Source of the DNA: a virus
Length of the DNA stretch: 20,108 nt
IMG/VR virus record: IMGVR_UViG_3300023116_003441
Location: 1 to 20,108 of that record
Direction: 5' to 3' (one strand)
The notes under the pieces were generated by a model that did not search any database, was not told where the DNA came from, and saw nothing but the letters and a program-made list of their open reading frames with translations. Numbering within the stretch: position 1 is the stretch's first letter; each line of letters begins with the position of its first letter. The position numbers and the translations under genes are program-made. This document shows, one piece after another, positions 6,208 to 11,848 of this stretch.

Positions 6208-6281
6208 ACGTTCATCCATTCGCTGTTTGCGAATAGCGAATAGGACGCAAGTAAGTCGCGGAACGGAGCGTTCATCCTATG
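6208..6281 (+). ncRNA. Glutamine-II (Downstream-peptide) type riboswitch
   Basis: The leader contains the landmarks of the glutamine-II/Downstream-peptide RNA known from marine picocyanobacteria and a cyanophage: CGTTCATCC at the 5' end (6209-6217), a variable hairpin, GGACGCAAGTAAG (6243-6255), then CGGAACGGAGCG (6259-6270). CGTTC (6209-6213) pairs with GAACG (6261-6265) as P1; ATTCGC (6218-6223) pairs with either of two GCGAAT copies (6229-6234 or 6236-6241) as P2. The ribosome-binding GGAG (6265-6268) overlaps P1 and lies 10 bases before the ATG at 6279, which suggests translational control. A second CGTTCATCC (6269-6277) can compete for the same GAACG. The class is assigned from remembered consensus, not a covariance search. 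Confidence 0.75.
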
Positions 6282-6464
6282 CTTTCATTGGCACTCATCC
6301 TTTTTAGTCATGTCCCATCTGAGGACTACCTTAGGTGTGAAGATTATAAATGGTTGAAGCAAGGAATTGAAGAGACAACTCTTTTCACTCCTGCCGAGAA
6401 GTTTGATATCATCCTTCATTGGATGGAGCATACTGATCCAAAGTGTTTTTTAACAGAGGCATAG
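6279..6464 (+). CDS. Riboswitch-controlled 61-aa peptide
   Basis: A 61-aa protein directly behind the glutamine-type riboswitch, the arrangement that gave the Downstream-peptide RNA its name. The N-terminus MLSLALILFSHVPSEDY is a short hydrophobic stretch that could be a signal or membrane anchor, though it has no basic residue before it. The rest is soluble with aromatic and charged residues (CEDYKWLKQGIEETTLFTPAEK, then ILHWMEHTDPKCFL) and two cysteines that could pair. It resembles small proteins common in cyanophages. The start is set by the GGAG Shine-Dalgarno in the riboswitch. By known biology it should respond to glutamine, the cell's nitrogen signal; its action is unknown. Confidence 0.75.
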   Translation: MLSLALILFSHVPSEDYLRCEDYKWLKQGIEETTLFTPAEKFDIILHWMEHTDPKCFLTEA

Positions 6465-6545
6465 GACGCACACGACTGAAGGAACGGGAAAACGGATCCT
6501 GCCACGGCAGAGAAGGTTAATTCTCATTTCTTTAGGAGCACTACA
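6462..6545 (+). promoter_or_regulatory. Structured leader with partial resemblance to the riboswitch
   Basis: The 81-base spacer before the DUF4278 gene repeats words of the upstream aptamer: TAGGACGCA (6462-6470) and GAAGGAACGG (6478-6487), matching TAGGACGCA (6241-6249) and CGGAACGG (6259-6266). The 5' CGTTC strand is not visible, so it is not a complete aptamer of that class. It can fold two small hairpins, CTGC/GCAG (6499-6510) and GAGAA/TTCTC (6510-6525), just before a strong AGGAG (6534-6538). This suggests post-transcriptional control. Confidence 0.5.
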
Positions 6546-6710
6546 ATGAACACACTCAATCTCATCAAGCAGCAAATCCAGAAGCAAGCAGCACTGCACG
6601 ACGCACAAATCGCTATGACCACCTATCGTGGTGTCAAGTTTGAGTGCAAGCAAGGTGTTGATGAAGTCCATGGTACTTTCTGCTATCGCGGTCATACCTA
6701 TAACAAGTGA
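6546..6710 (+). CDS. DUF4278-type microprotein (54 aa)
   Basis: A 54-aa ORF with an excellent Shine-Dalgarno (TTTAGGAGCACTACA before the ATG). After a helical N-terminus (MNTLNLIKQQIQKQAALHDA) it carries two copies of the YRG module typical of DUF4278: TYRGVKFEC near residues 26-34 and CYRGHTYNK at the C-terminus. DUF4278 is a small family of unknown function found in cyanobacteria and their phages, so a host origin is likely. The following ORF, which also has a YRG motif, begins inside its stop codon (TGATG), implying coupling. Calling the family rests on the paired YRG motifs. Confidence 0.8.
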   Translation: MNTLNLIKQQIQKQAALHDAQIAMTTYRGVKFECKQGVDEVHGTFCYRGHTYNK

Positions 6711-6877
6711 TGGATTATCGCTACCATTCAGACGACATGGATAGCGATAGCAGACCACCTAGTTGTTATCAACTTAAATATAGGGGGGTAACATATTGGT
6801 CTTGTTATAAGGTGCATTTGCGCGAGTACTTTGAGCAGTTGCTTAAAGCACAACCAATCTACAATAGGAAGGGTTAA
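6710..6877 (+). CDS. Second YRG (DUF4278-like) microprotein (55 aa)
   Basis: The ATG at 6710 shares a base with the stop of the preceding DUF4278 gene (TGATG), an overlap that argues for coupled translation. The 55-aa product has an acidic start (MDYRYHSDDMDSDS), then QLKYRGVTYWSCYK at residues 21-34, a clear first YRG half-repeat of DUF4278, and a basic, Gln-rich helical tail (REYFEQLLKAQP). The second YRG half is missing, so it is a half-size or diverged relative of its neighbour. Its TAA lies within the loop of the following terminator, so termination and the end of translation coincide. The function is unknown. Confidence 0.65.
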   Translation: MDYRYHSDDMDSDSRPPSCYQLKYRGVTYWSCYKVHLREYFEQLLKAQPIYNRKG

Positions 6878-6892
6878 TCCCTTCCTTTTTTT
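6867..6892 (+). terminator. Strong intrinsic terminator
   Basis: A perfect 7-bp stem GGAAGGG/CCCTTCC with a 5-base loop is followed by seven T. It ends the riboswitch/DUF4278 transcript and overlaps the last codons of the 55-aa gene. Confidence 0.92.
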
Positions 6893-7044
6893 GTGTCTAA
6901 GTATAAACACGTAGGCATAAATTTTTATTGCGAAAATGTGATAAAATGAACACTTTGTTTATACATAGTGTTAGAATTATGAGGTGGTTGAATGAAATGA
7001 AAATCTCTTTTTTATTTGATCATGCCCCCTAATGAGGAAAGAGA
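6893..7044 (+). promoter_or_regulatory. Leader of the 56-aa gene with possible extended -10 promoters
   Basis: The stretch after the terminator holds two extended -10-like sequences, TGATAAAAT (6939-6947) and TGTTAGAAT (6969-6977), neither with a good -35. Since the upstream terminator is strong, a promoter is expected here, but which one is used is unclear. A 28-codon frame at 6946-7032 lacks a ribosome-binding site and I do not call it. Confidence 0.35.
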
Positions 7045-7215
7045 ATGCACAATTTAATTTCTCGCAATCAATTGGTTGAATGGAAACATTTTGAAAAAAC
7101 TTTAGACAGATGTAATGAAGAGTTAGATCTGGTAAATGATTACTTCAATTGCTTGATTGAATGCGATGAGGATCAAGTAACGTGTAAGAGAGTTTGTAGA
7201 AGACTTCTAACATAA
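7045..7215 (+). CDS. Conserved-looking 56-aa cyanophage protein
   Basis: A 56-aa ORF with a good Shine-Dalgarno (GAGGAAAG a few bases before the ATG) and its own terminator 10 bases after the stop, so it is a stand-alone transcription unit. The protein (MHNLISRNQLVEWKHFEKTL onwards) reads as two amphipathic helices with three cysteines, in NCLIECDED (36-44) and VTCKRVCRR. It resembles small helical proteins that I recall as frequent in T4-like cyanophages, but I know no function. The isolated monocistronic setting and helix-hairpin shape would fit a small early host-takeover regulator, which is only inference. Confidence 0.75.
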   Translation: MHNLISRNQLVEWKHFEKTLDRCNEELDLVNDYFNCLIECDEDQVTCKRVCRRLLT

Positions 7216-7224
7216 TAAACCACA

Positions 7225-7249
7225 GGAGAGTTGATCACTCTCCTTTTTT
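7225..7249 (+). terminator. Intrinsic terminator
   Basis: A perfect 7-bp stem GGAGAGT/ACTCTCC (7225-7231 and 7237-7243) with loop TGATC is followed by six T. It ends the 56-aa gene. The loop region also supplies the -35 of the next promoter. Confidence 0.9.
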
Positions 7250-7259
7250 ATGGTAGAAT
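7231..7259 (+). promoter_or_regulatory. Sigma70-type extended -10 promoter of the carbamoyltransferase operon
   Basis: TTGATC (7231-7236) and TAGAAT (7254-7259) are 17 bases apart, and TGG at 7251-7253 supplies an extended -10 TGn. The predicted start is about 7266, after the TTG at 7263, so the first gene should begin at ATG 7281. Confidence 0.65.
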
Positions 7260-7280
7260 GTATTGGAATGCTATCGAACC

Positions 7281-7448
7281 ATGACCGAAAAGCAAGAAAG
7301 ACTTAAATTGATCCTTGGCAACCTTTCTTTATTGATCGATTCTTTGTACGAAGAGTTGGAATTGAATCAACCTGCACCCCCTGAATACACTGAGGTTTTG
7401 GAATACTCTACCTATGCAGATACATATGATGAAGTATTTGAAGGTTGA
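7281..7448 (+). CDS. Unknown 55-aa acidic protein heading the carbamoyltransferase operon
   Basis: A 55-aa acidic protein, MTEKQERLKLILGNLSLLID then SLYEELELNQ, followed by a Pro- and Tyr-rich acidic tail. The N-terminal half is one amphipathic leucine-rich helix that could be a protein-protein interaction helix. A TTG at 7263 would extend the protein by six residues, but the predicted transcription start is downstream of it. The stop and the start of the next gene share a base (TGATG), tying it to the split carbamoyltransferase. No family is recognised. Confidence 0.65.
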   Translation: MTEKQERLKLILGNLSLLIDSLYEELELNQPAPPEYTEVLEYSTYADTYDEVFEG

Positions 7449-8395
7449 TGACTTATACTTTAGGTATCAATTTATCTCATGATGCATCTGTTTGTCTTTT
7501 GAAAGATGCTGAGATTGAAATATATTTGGAAGAGGAAAGAACAAGTAGAATTAAAAGAGATGACTTTCCTGCTACAGCATTCAATTCTTTAAGACGGCAT
7601 TTAACTGCACCACTAGACCATATTGTCTTAGTGAGTGCAAAGTATGTAATTCCTGAAGCGATAGAATATGTTTTATATTCTCTCAGGAAACATCATCTTA
7701 TGCACAAGGACACTCAGATTTATAATTATGAGGGTCGTCATCATGAGTGCCATGCAGCAAATGCTTTTTACTCTTCTGGATTTGAAGATGCTGGATGTTT
7801 AATCATGGATGGCAGTGGATCAAAAACTCCTACGGGAGTTGAAATTGAATCACACTACCATGCTTCTGGGAATGAATTCTTCCCAGTAAAGAAAATTACT
7901 TATGATGAAAACAATCCTGGGTCAATCAGCATTGGAAGAGCATTTGATCTAGTCGCCGTATACTGCGGTTTTAGCGCCCACGGGGACGCTGGAAAGGTTA
8001 TGGGGTTAGCACCCTATGGAAACGCTAGAAACGTCCCACAACTCTTCACAGAGGGCGGAGAGAGCGATCCTGAGATCATTACTTGGGATAATATAAATTT
8101 AGATGTGGAACCTGCCGATCTTGCCGCTAGAATACAGGAAGATAGTCTATCAGTATCTACCAATTCAATTAGAGATTTGATTTTTTACACTGGATGTGAT
8201 AATATATGTCTTAGTGGCGGATACTTTCTTAACTGCGTCAACAACTACGAGTATCTCAAAACATTTCCTGAGATAAAATTTTATGTAGATCCAATTTCTC
8301 ATGATGGTGGAACTGCTATTGGTGCGGCAAAACTTTTTTATTCAACACTTCATGAGTTCCAACCACGTAAACTAGAAACATTGTATTTGGGATGA
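7448..8395 (+). CDS. Carbamoyltransferase, Kae1-like N-domain subunit (copy 1)
   Basis: A 315-aa protein corresponding to the N-terminal Kae1-like domain of NodU/CmcH/TobZ O-carbamoyltransferases. It starts LGINLSHDASVCLL (5-18), with the His (11) that matches the proposed catalytic base. Metal-site residues known from TobZ are present: HHECH (His98, His102), IMDGSG (Asp121) and ISHDGGTAIGAA (Asp286). It also has GKVMGLAPYG and LSGGYFLNCVNNYEYL. It ends at TLYLG, exactly the interdomain linker in full-length enzymes (usually 550-600 aa), and the C-domain follows as a separate gene in an ATGA overlap. The pair should carbamoylate a hydroxyl or amine from carbamoyl phosphate and ATP; the acceptor is unknown. 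Confidence 0.9.
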   Translation: MTYTLGINLSHDASVCLLKDAEIEIYLEEERTSRIKRDDFPATAFNSLRRHLTAPLDHIVLVSAKYVIPEAIEYVLYSLRKHHLMHKDTQIYNYEGRHHECHAANAFYSSGFEDAGCLIMDGSGSKTPTGVEIESHYHASGNEFFPVKKITYDENNPGSISIGRAFDLVAVYCGFSAHGDAGKVMGLAPYGNARNVPQLFTEGGESDPEIITWDNINLDVEPADLAARIQEDSLSVSTNSIRDLIFYTGCDNICLSGGYFLNCVNNYEYLKTFPEIKFYVDPISHDGGTAIGAAKLFYSTLHEFQPRKLETLYLG

Positions 8396-8946
8396 AAGCA
8401 AATTACTCTACAGTAGTTGACTTACTACTTGACCAAAAAATCGTTGCTCTTTTCCAAGGAAGATCTGAAGCAGGTCCCAGAGCACTTGGGAATAGATCTA
8501 TTCTATTTGATCCAAGGAATCCTAACGCCAAAGATATTGTCAATCGGGTTAAGAGGAGAGAATCTTTTCGACCGTTCGCCGCTTCTGTACTTTTGGAAGA
8601 AGCACCAAAATGGTTTGACATGCGTGGTCTAAAAGAAAGTCCTTTTATGATGTACGCTATGGACGCTTTTGAGGAAGGATGGGAAAAGATACCTGGAGTT
8701 CTACATGTTGATAACACATGCAGAATCCAAACGGTTACCAAAAGTCAGAACAAACACTACTATAATCTAATTAAAGAATTTTTTGAGAGGACAGAAGTCC
8801 CAATGCTGTTCAATACATCATTTAATCTGGCGGGTGAACCACTGGTTCATACCATGGATGATGCACTTGACACACTGCGCCGAAGTGAGATAGAATACCT
8901 CTATCTTCCTGAATTAGAAGAACTCATTACTGTCAAAAACACATGA
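8392..8946 (+). CDS. Carbamoyltransferase, YrdC-like C-domain subunit
   Basis: A 184-aa protein matching the C-terminal domain (Carbam_trans_C) of the same enzymes, which in TobZ makes carbamoyl-adenylate from carbamoyl phosphate and ATP. Hallmarks in order: FQGRSEAGPRALGNRSILFD (21-40), KRRESFRPFAASVL (54-67), VDNTCRIQTV, and PMLFNTSFNLAGEPLVHT with the NTSFN..GEP motif. All expected motifs are intact, so it looks functional. It starts by ATGA overlap with the N-domain gene and ends by ATGA overlap with thyX. It is the only C-domain in the window, although a second N-domain gene follows, so it may serve both. Confidence 0.9.
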   Translation: MKANYSTVVDLLLDQKIVALFQGRSEAGPRALGNRSILFDPRNPNAKDIVNRVKRRESFRPFAASVLLEEAPKWFDMRGLKESPFMMYAMDAFEEGWEKIPGVLHVDNTCRIQTVTKSQNKHYYNLIKEFFERTEVPMLFNTSFNLAGEPLVHTMDDALDTLRRSEIEYLYLPELEELITVKNT

Positions 8947-9581
8947 TTCATACTGCAACTCTTGTCTCTGTTACTCCTGATGCAGAGAAAAACATTGCTT
9001 ATTGTGCTCGTGTAAGTAATCCAGCAAATCAAGAGAATGAATCTTTTGAGGGTCTGCTGCGTTATTGCATCAAACATAAACACTGGAGTATTTTTGAACA
9101 AGCATTTATGACTCTGGAGTTGAATACTACTAGAGCAATCGCTGCTCAAGTGCTGCGTCATCGCAGTATGACATATCAGGAATTTTCTCAAAGATACGCT
9201 GACGCTACTCTTTTGTCTAAAGATATTCCTCTACCCGATCTACGTCGTCAAGACACAAAGAACCGTCAGAATTCTATTGATGATCTTGATCCTTTCGTTC
9301 AACAGAAACTAGAGATGCAGATGCAAACTCTATTTTCTTCTGCTCAAGCACTGTATGAACAGATGCTTGCTGAGGGTGTGGCAAAGGAATGTGCAAGAAA
9401 TGTTCTTCCTTTGTGTGTACCAACCAGAATGTATATGTCGGGATCACTGAGGTCTTGGATGCATTACATTGATCTGCGTACTGCTAATGGTACGCAAAAA
9501 GAACACATGATGCTTGCAGAATCTTGTAAGCAAATTTTTAAAGAACAATTCCCCGTAATTTCAGGAGCAATGGACTGGTGA
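8943..9581 (+). CDS. thyX: Flavin-dependent thymidylate synthase
   Basis: A 212-aa ThyX, which methylates dUMP to dTMP using methylene-tetrahydrofolate, FAD and NADPH, and is found in many cyanophages. The ThyX signature RHRxxSxxExSxRY appears as RHRSMTYQEFSQRY (72-85), with Thr in place of the usual Ser in the middle. Other family features: HWSIFEQAFMTLEL (47-60), where His and Glu bind flavin/dUMP; ARNVLPLCVPTRMYMSG; and SWMHYIDLRTANGTQKE. The length matches the family. It sits inside the carbamoyltransferase cluster with ATGA and GTGA overlaps, so it is co-transcribed. This may just be gene packing, or may link the carbamoyltransferases to nucleotide metabolism (inference). Confidence 0.95.
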   Translation: MIHTATLVSVTPDAEKNIAYCARVSNPANQENESFEGLLRYCIKHKHWSIFEQAFMTLELNTTRAIAAQVLRHRSMTYQEFSQRYADATLLSKDIPLPDLRRQDTKNRQNSIDDLDPFVQQKLEMQMQTLFSSAQALYEQMLAEGVAKECARNVLPLCVPTRMYMSGSLRSWMHYIDLRTANGTQKEHMMLAESCKQIFKEQFPVISGAMDW

Positions 9582-9793
9582 AAAAACTTATTCGTAAACT
9601 TCAGCAAAACGTATCTTCAACTCGCATGACCTTTCTTTCGGTCGCTGCTGTAGTTGCTATTGGAAATACTCTGACTGGTTGGACAGTGATCTCTTGGATT
9701 CTTTGGATTCCACCTATCGCACTTACTGCTGCCGCCATCACTGGAGTCTGCCCATTTAAAATCATCTGGGAAAAACTTGGATTTAAAGACTGA
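9578..9793 (+). CDS. YgaP-like (DUF2892-type) two-helix membrane protein
   Basis: A 71-aa membrane protein with a GTG start overlapping the thyX stop (GTGA) and a Shine-Dalgarno AGGAG about 11 bases upstream. After a basic amphipathic N-terminus (KKLIRKLQQNVSSTRM) there are two hydrophobic segments (about 17-32 and 36-56), then TGVCPFKIIWEKLG, which matches the TGxCPxYxxLG signature of the YgaP-like transmembrane family (DUF2892). The conserved Cys follows the second helix. In bacteria this module is often attached to rhodanese domains; here it stands alone. The stop shares a base with the next gene's start (TGATG). Confidence 0.8.
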   Translation: MKKLIRKLQQNVSSTRMTFLSVAAVVAIGNTLTGWTVISWILWIPPIALTAAAITGVCPFKIIWEKLGFKD

Positions 9794-10821
9794 TGTACAT
9801 TCTAGGTATCAACATTTCTCACCACGCTTCAGTGTGCTTGTTGAAGAACGGGCATGTTGTATACCATATTGAGGAAGAAAGACTTAACAAAAGAAAGTAC
9901 TGGGGACCCAACGAAACAGATCATTATTACAAATCAATTACTGCACTCACACAATTTACAAAAAGAATTGATCGTGTAGTTTTTGCTGGCGTTGGCGAAC
10001 CGTTTGAGATGGATGTGATTCAAAGTATCCATGATCAACTTTTTAGTCTAGGTTTGATTGGTGAACAAGCAAACCATCATTATGCACCTACGCAACACCA
10101 TCTATATCATGCAGCATGTGCATTCTACAACTCTGGATTCAAAGATGCTGCAGCACTGATTGTTGATGGTGGTGGTGCTAAGATCCGTGATGGCGTGAAC
10201 GAGGGTGAATCTATTTACCGTTGTTCTTATCCACATAAGATTGAAGGTGAGTGGCAGCACAGATTTAACTTTTATCAGATCGAAGAAGCATTTGAATTCA
10301 AAAATGCTGATGGTGAGTTATTCAGTTCACACATTACTGCGGGTAGTTTGTTCAACAACTTCGGTGACAAACTAGGATTTAATGGTGGATTTGATGCTGG
10401 AAAGTTGATGGGATTGGCAAGTTATGGTACAATAGTAGATGATGAGAGTTGGTACATGAACTTTGAGGGTGTTCAGATGACAAAAAACAGTGTCATCATT
10501 GATCGTCTCAAAGCAGATTATCCAACCTTTGAGGATCGAGCAAATCTTGCCAAGAAACTCCAAGTAGAAACTGCTAAGCACACCAGACATCTCATCAAAA
10601 AGTGTTTGGAGATTTCTCCCAGAGTTGTTCTGAGTGGTGGGTATTTTCTCAATTGTGTCAACAACTATGAATACTTAGATTTGTTCGACGATCCATCTAA
10701 TCTCTACATAGAACCGAATTCATCGGACGCTGGCACTGCACTAGGGATAGCAAAACTATTTCACTATGCATTGTCTCAGAAGAAGACACCAATCCCCTTG
10801 AAAACCCTCTATATGGGTTAA
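9793..10821 (+). CDS. Carbamoyltransferase, Kae1-like N-domain protein (copy 2)
   Basis: A 342-aa paralogue of the N-domain subunit at 7448. Shared landmarks: LGINISHHASVCLL (4-17), HHLYH (His102, His106), IVDGGG (Asp125), GKLMGLASYG, and LSGGYFLNCVNNYEYL, identical over 16 residues to copy 1, then SSDAGTALGIAKLF. It ends at TLYMG, the same interdomain point, but no C-domain gene follows. It differs from copy 1 by an extra internal segment (about 145-180, rich in aromatic residues) and by His in place of Asp in the SHDAS motif. It likely relies on the single C-domain subunit, giving the phage two acceptor specificities (inference). A late-type promoter motif follows its stop. Confidence 0.88.
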   Translation: MYILGINISHHASVCLLKNGHVVYHIEEERLNKRKYWGPNETDHYYKSITALTQFTKRIDRVVFAGVGEPFEMDVIQSIHDQLFSLGLIGEQANHHYAPTQHHLYHAACAFYNSGFKDAAALIVDGGGAKIRDGVNEGESIYRCSYPHKIEGEWQHRFNFYQIEEAFEFKNADGELFSSHITAGSLFNNFGDKLGFNGGFDAGKLMGLASYGTIVDDESWYMNFEGVQMTKNSVIIDRLKADYPTFEDRANLAKKLQVETAKHTRHLIKKCLEISPRVVLSGGYFLNCVNNYEYLDLFDDPSNLYIEPNSSDAGTALGIAKLFHYALSQKKTPIPLKTLYMG

Positions 10822-10827
10822 TAAATA
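10820..10827 (+). promoter_or_regulatory. Late-type promoter motif AATAAATA
   Basis: This is one mismatch from the T4 TATAAATA octamer and matches the ATAAATA core reported for cyanophage late promoters. It lies 12-21 bases before the next gene, giving a very short leader if it is used. Confidence 0.5.
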
Positions 10828-10838
10828 ATACATACACA

Positions 10839-11096
10839 ATGGTAATTATGGCAACTTATCCTGTAATTCATAAGGAGACTGGTGAACAAAAAGAAGTGAG
10901 CATGAGTGTTCACGACTGGTCTCAGTGGTGTAAAGACAACCCCGATTGGCAACGTGATTGGTCAGACCCATCTACTTGTCCTTCATCTGGTGAAGTCGGT
11001 GAGTGGAAAGATAAACTACGTAAGTCCAGACCTGGATGGAACGACGTGCTTAAGAAAGCACAACAAGCACCTGGATCTAGAGTGAAAACACTATGA
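10839..11096 (+). CDS. Unknown conserved-looking cyanophage protein upstream of phoH
   Basis: An 85-aa soluble protein. Two in-frame ATGs (10839 and 10848) are possible; the second gives MATYPVIHKETGEQ and seems the more natural start, though neither has a strong Shine-Dalgarno. The protein is Trp- and Asp-rich (SVHDWSQWCKDNPDWQRDW), followed by a Ser/Pro/Gly-rich linker and a basic C-terminal helix (WNDVLKKAQQAPG). It resembles a small protein widely conserved in T4-like cyanophages with no known role. It overlaps phoH as ATGA, and has its own late-type motif just upstream, so it may head the phoH-gp33 operon at late times. Confidence 0.75.
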   Translation: MVIMATYPVIHKETGEQKEVSMSVHDWSQWCKDNPDWQRDWSDPSTCPSSGEVGEWKDKLRKSRPGWNDVLKKAQQAPGSRVKTL

Positions 11097-11848
11097 CGGT
11101 TAAGAAAAGAAGAGGTTCTGATCCCATCGGCGTTGGCATGACTGCTAAGCAGATGAAGAGGAAGAAACCAATCAACAGTGCCATGATGACAGAGGTGCTG
11201 CCACTTACTCCTAATCAGGAGAAGTTGTTTGCATCTTATAAAGAGCAAAAGAACCTCTTTGTTTCTGGTGTTGCTGGTACTGGCAAGACTTTCTGTGTTC
11301 TATACCAAGCACTACAGGAAGTCTTAAACGAGATGTCACCATATGAAAAGGTGATCATTGTCAGATCTCTTGTTTCTACCAGAGAGATTGGTTTCCTTCC
11401 TGGAGATCATGAAGACAAAGCAGACATTTACCAAATTCCATACAAGAATATGGTAAAATATATGTTTGAGTTGGCAAGCGATAGTGACTTTGAGATGCTG
11501 TATGGCAACCTCAAGCAACAGGAGAGTATTAAATTCTGGAGCACGTCATTCATTCGCGGAACCACTCTAAACGATTGTATTATTATCGTTGATGAATCTC
11601 AAAACTTGAATTTTCATGAACTTGATAGTATAATTACTCGTGTGGGTGAAAACTGTAAGATCATGTTCTGCGGTGACGCCACACAAACTGATCTAGTAAA
11701 AACCTATGAGAAGAATGGAATCCTAGATTTCATGAAAATCATTCAAAACATGTCAGAATTTGATTGTATTGAATTTACAACTGATGACATTGTTAGATCT
11801 GGTTTGCTTAAGAGTTACCTTATCAACAAGTATGCCCTTGGACTATGA
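11093..11848 (+). CDS. phoH: PhoH-family P-loop ATPase
   Basis: A 251-aa PhoH-type protein, found in nearly all T4-like cyanophages. Walker A is GVAGTGKT (59-66), preceded by LTPNQEKLFASYKEQKNLFVS, the usual PhoH entry. Walker B is CIIIVDESQNL. FCGDATQTDL is motif III, and TTDDIVRSGLL supplies the C-terminal arginine motif. A basic N-terminal extension (KKRRGSDPIGVG, then KQMKRKK) is typical of cyanophage forms. PhoH proteins are RNA/DNA-linked ATPases and are used as cyanophage diversity markers; their precise role in infection is unsettled, and a tie to phosphate starvation is not shown by this sequence. The gene is ATGA-coupled on both sides. Confidence 0.93.
   Translation: MTVKKRRGSDPIGVGMTAKQMKRKKPINSAMMTEVLPLTPNQEKLFASYKEQKNLFVSGVAGTGKTFCVLYQALQEVLNEMSPYEKVIIVRSLVSTREIGFLPGDHEDKADIYQIPYKNMVKYMFELASDSDFEMLYGNLKQQESIKFWSTSFIRGTTLNDCIIIVDESQNLNFHELDSIITRVGENCKIMFCGDATQTDLVKTYEKNGILDFMKIIQNMSEFDCIEFTTDDIVRSGLLKSYLINKYALGL

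Noticed and set aside
6771-6792. G6 run followed by TAA, similar to 622-630, as a second composite promoter
   Set aside because: It encodes the RGV of the YRG motif in the 55-aa gene, has no C-rich partner or T-run, and no -35/-10 pair in position.
6946-7032. 28-codon ATG frame in the leader of the 56-aa gene
   Set aside because: No Shine-Dalgarno, a start inside a putative -10 element, and no overlap or spacing pattern like its neighbours. It could be real but is not supported.
8388-8400. Carbamoyltransferase split as a sequencing frameshift
   Set aside because: The break is exactly at the domain linker with a proper ATGA start/stop overlap, and the second N-domain copy ends at the same point, so a genuine split is more likely than an error.
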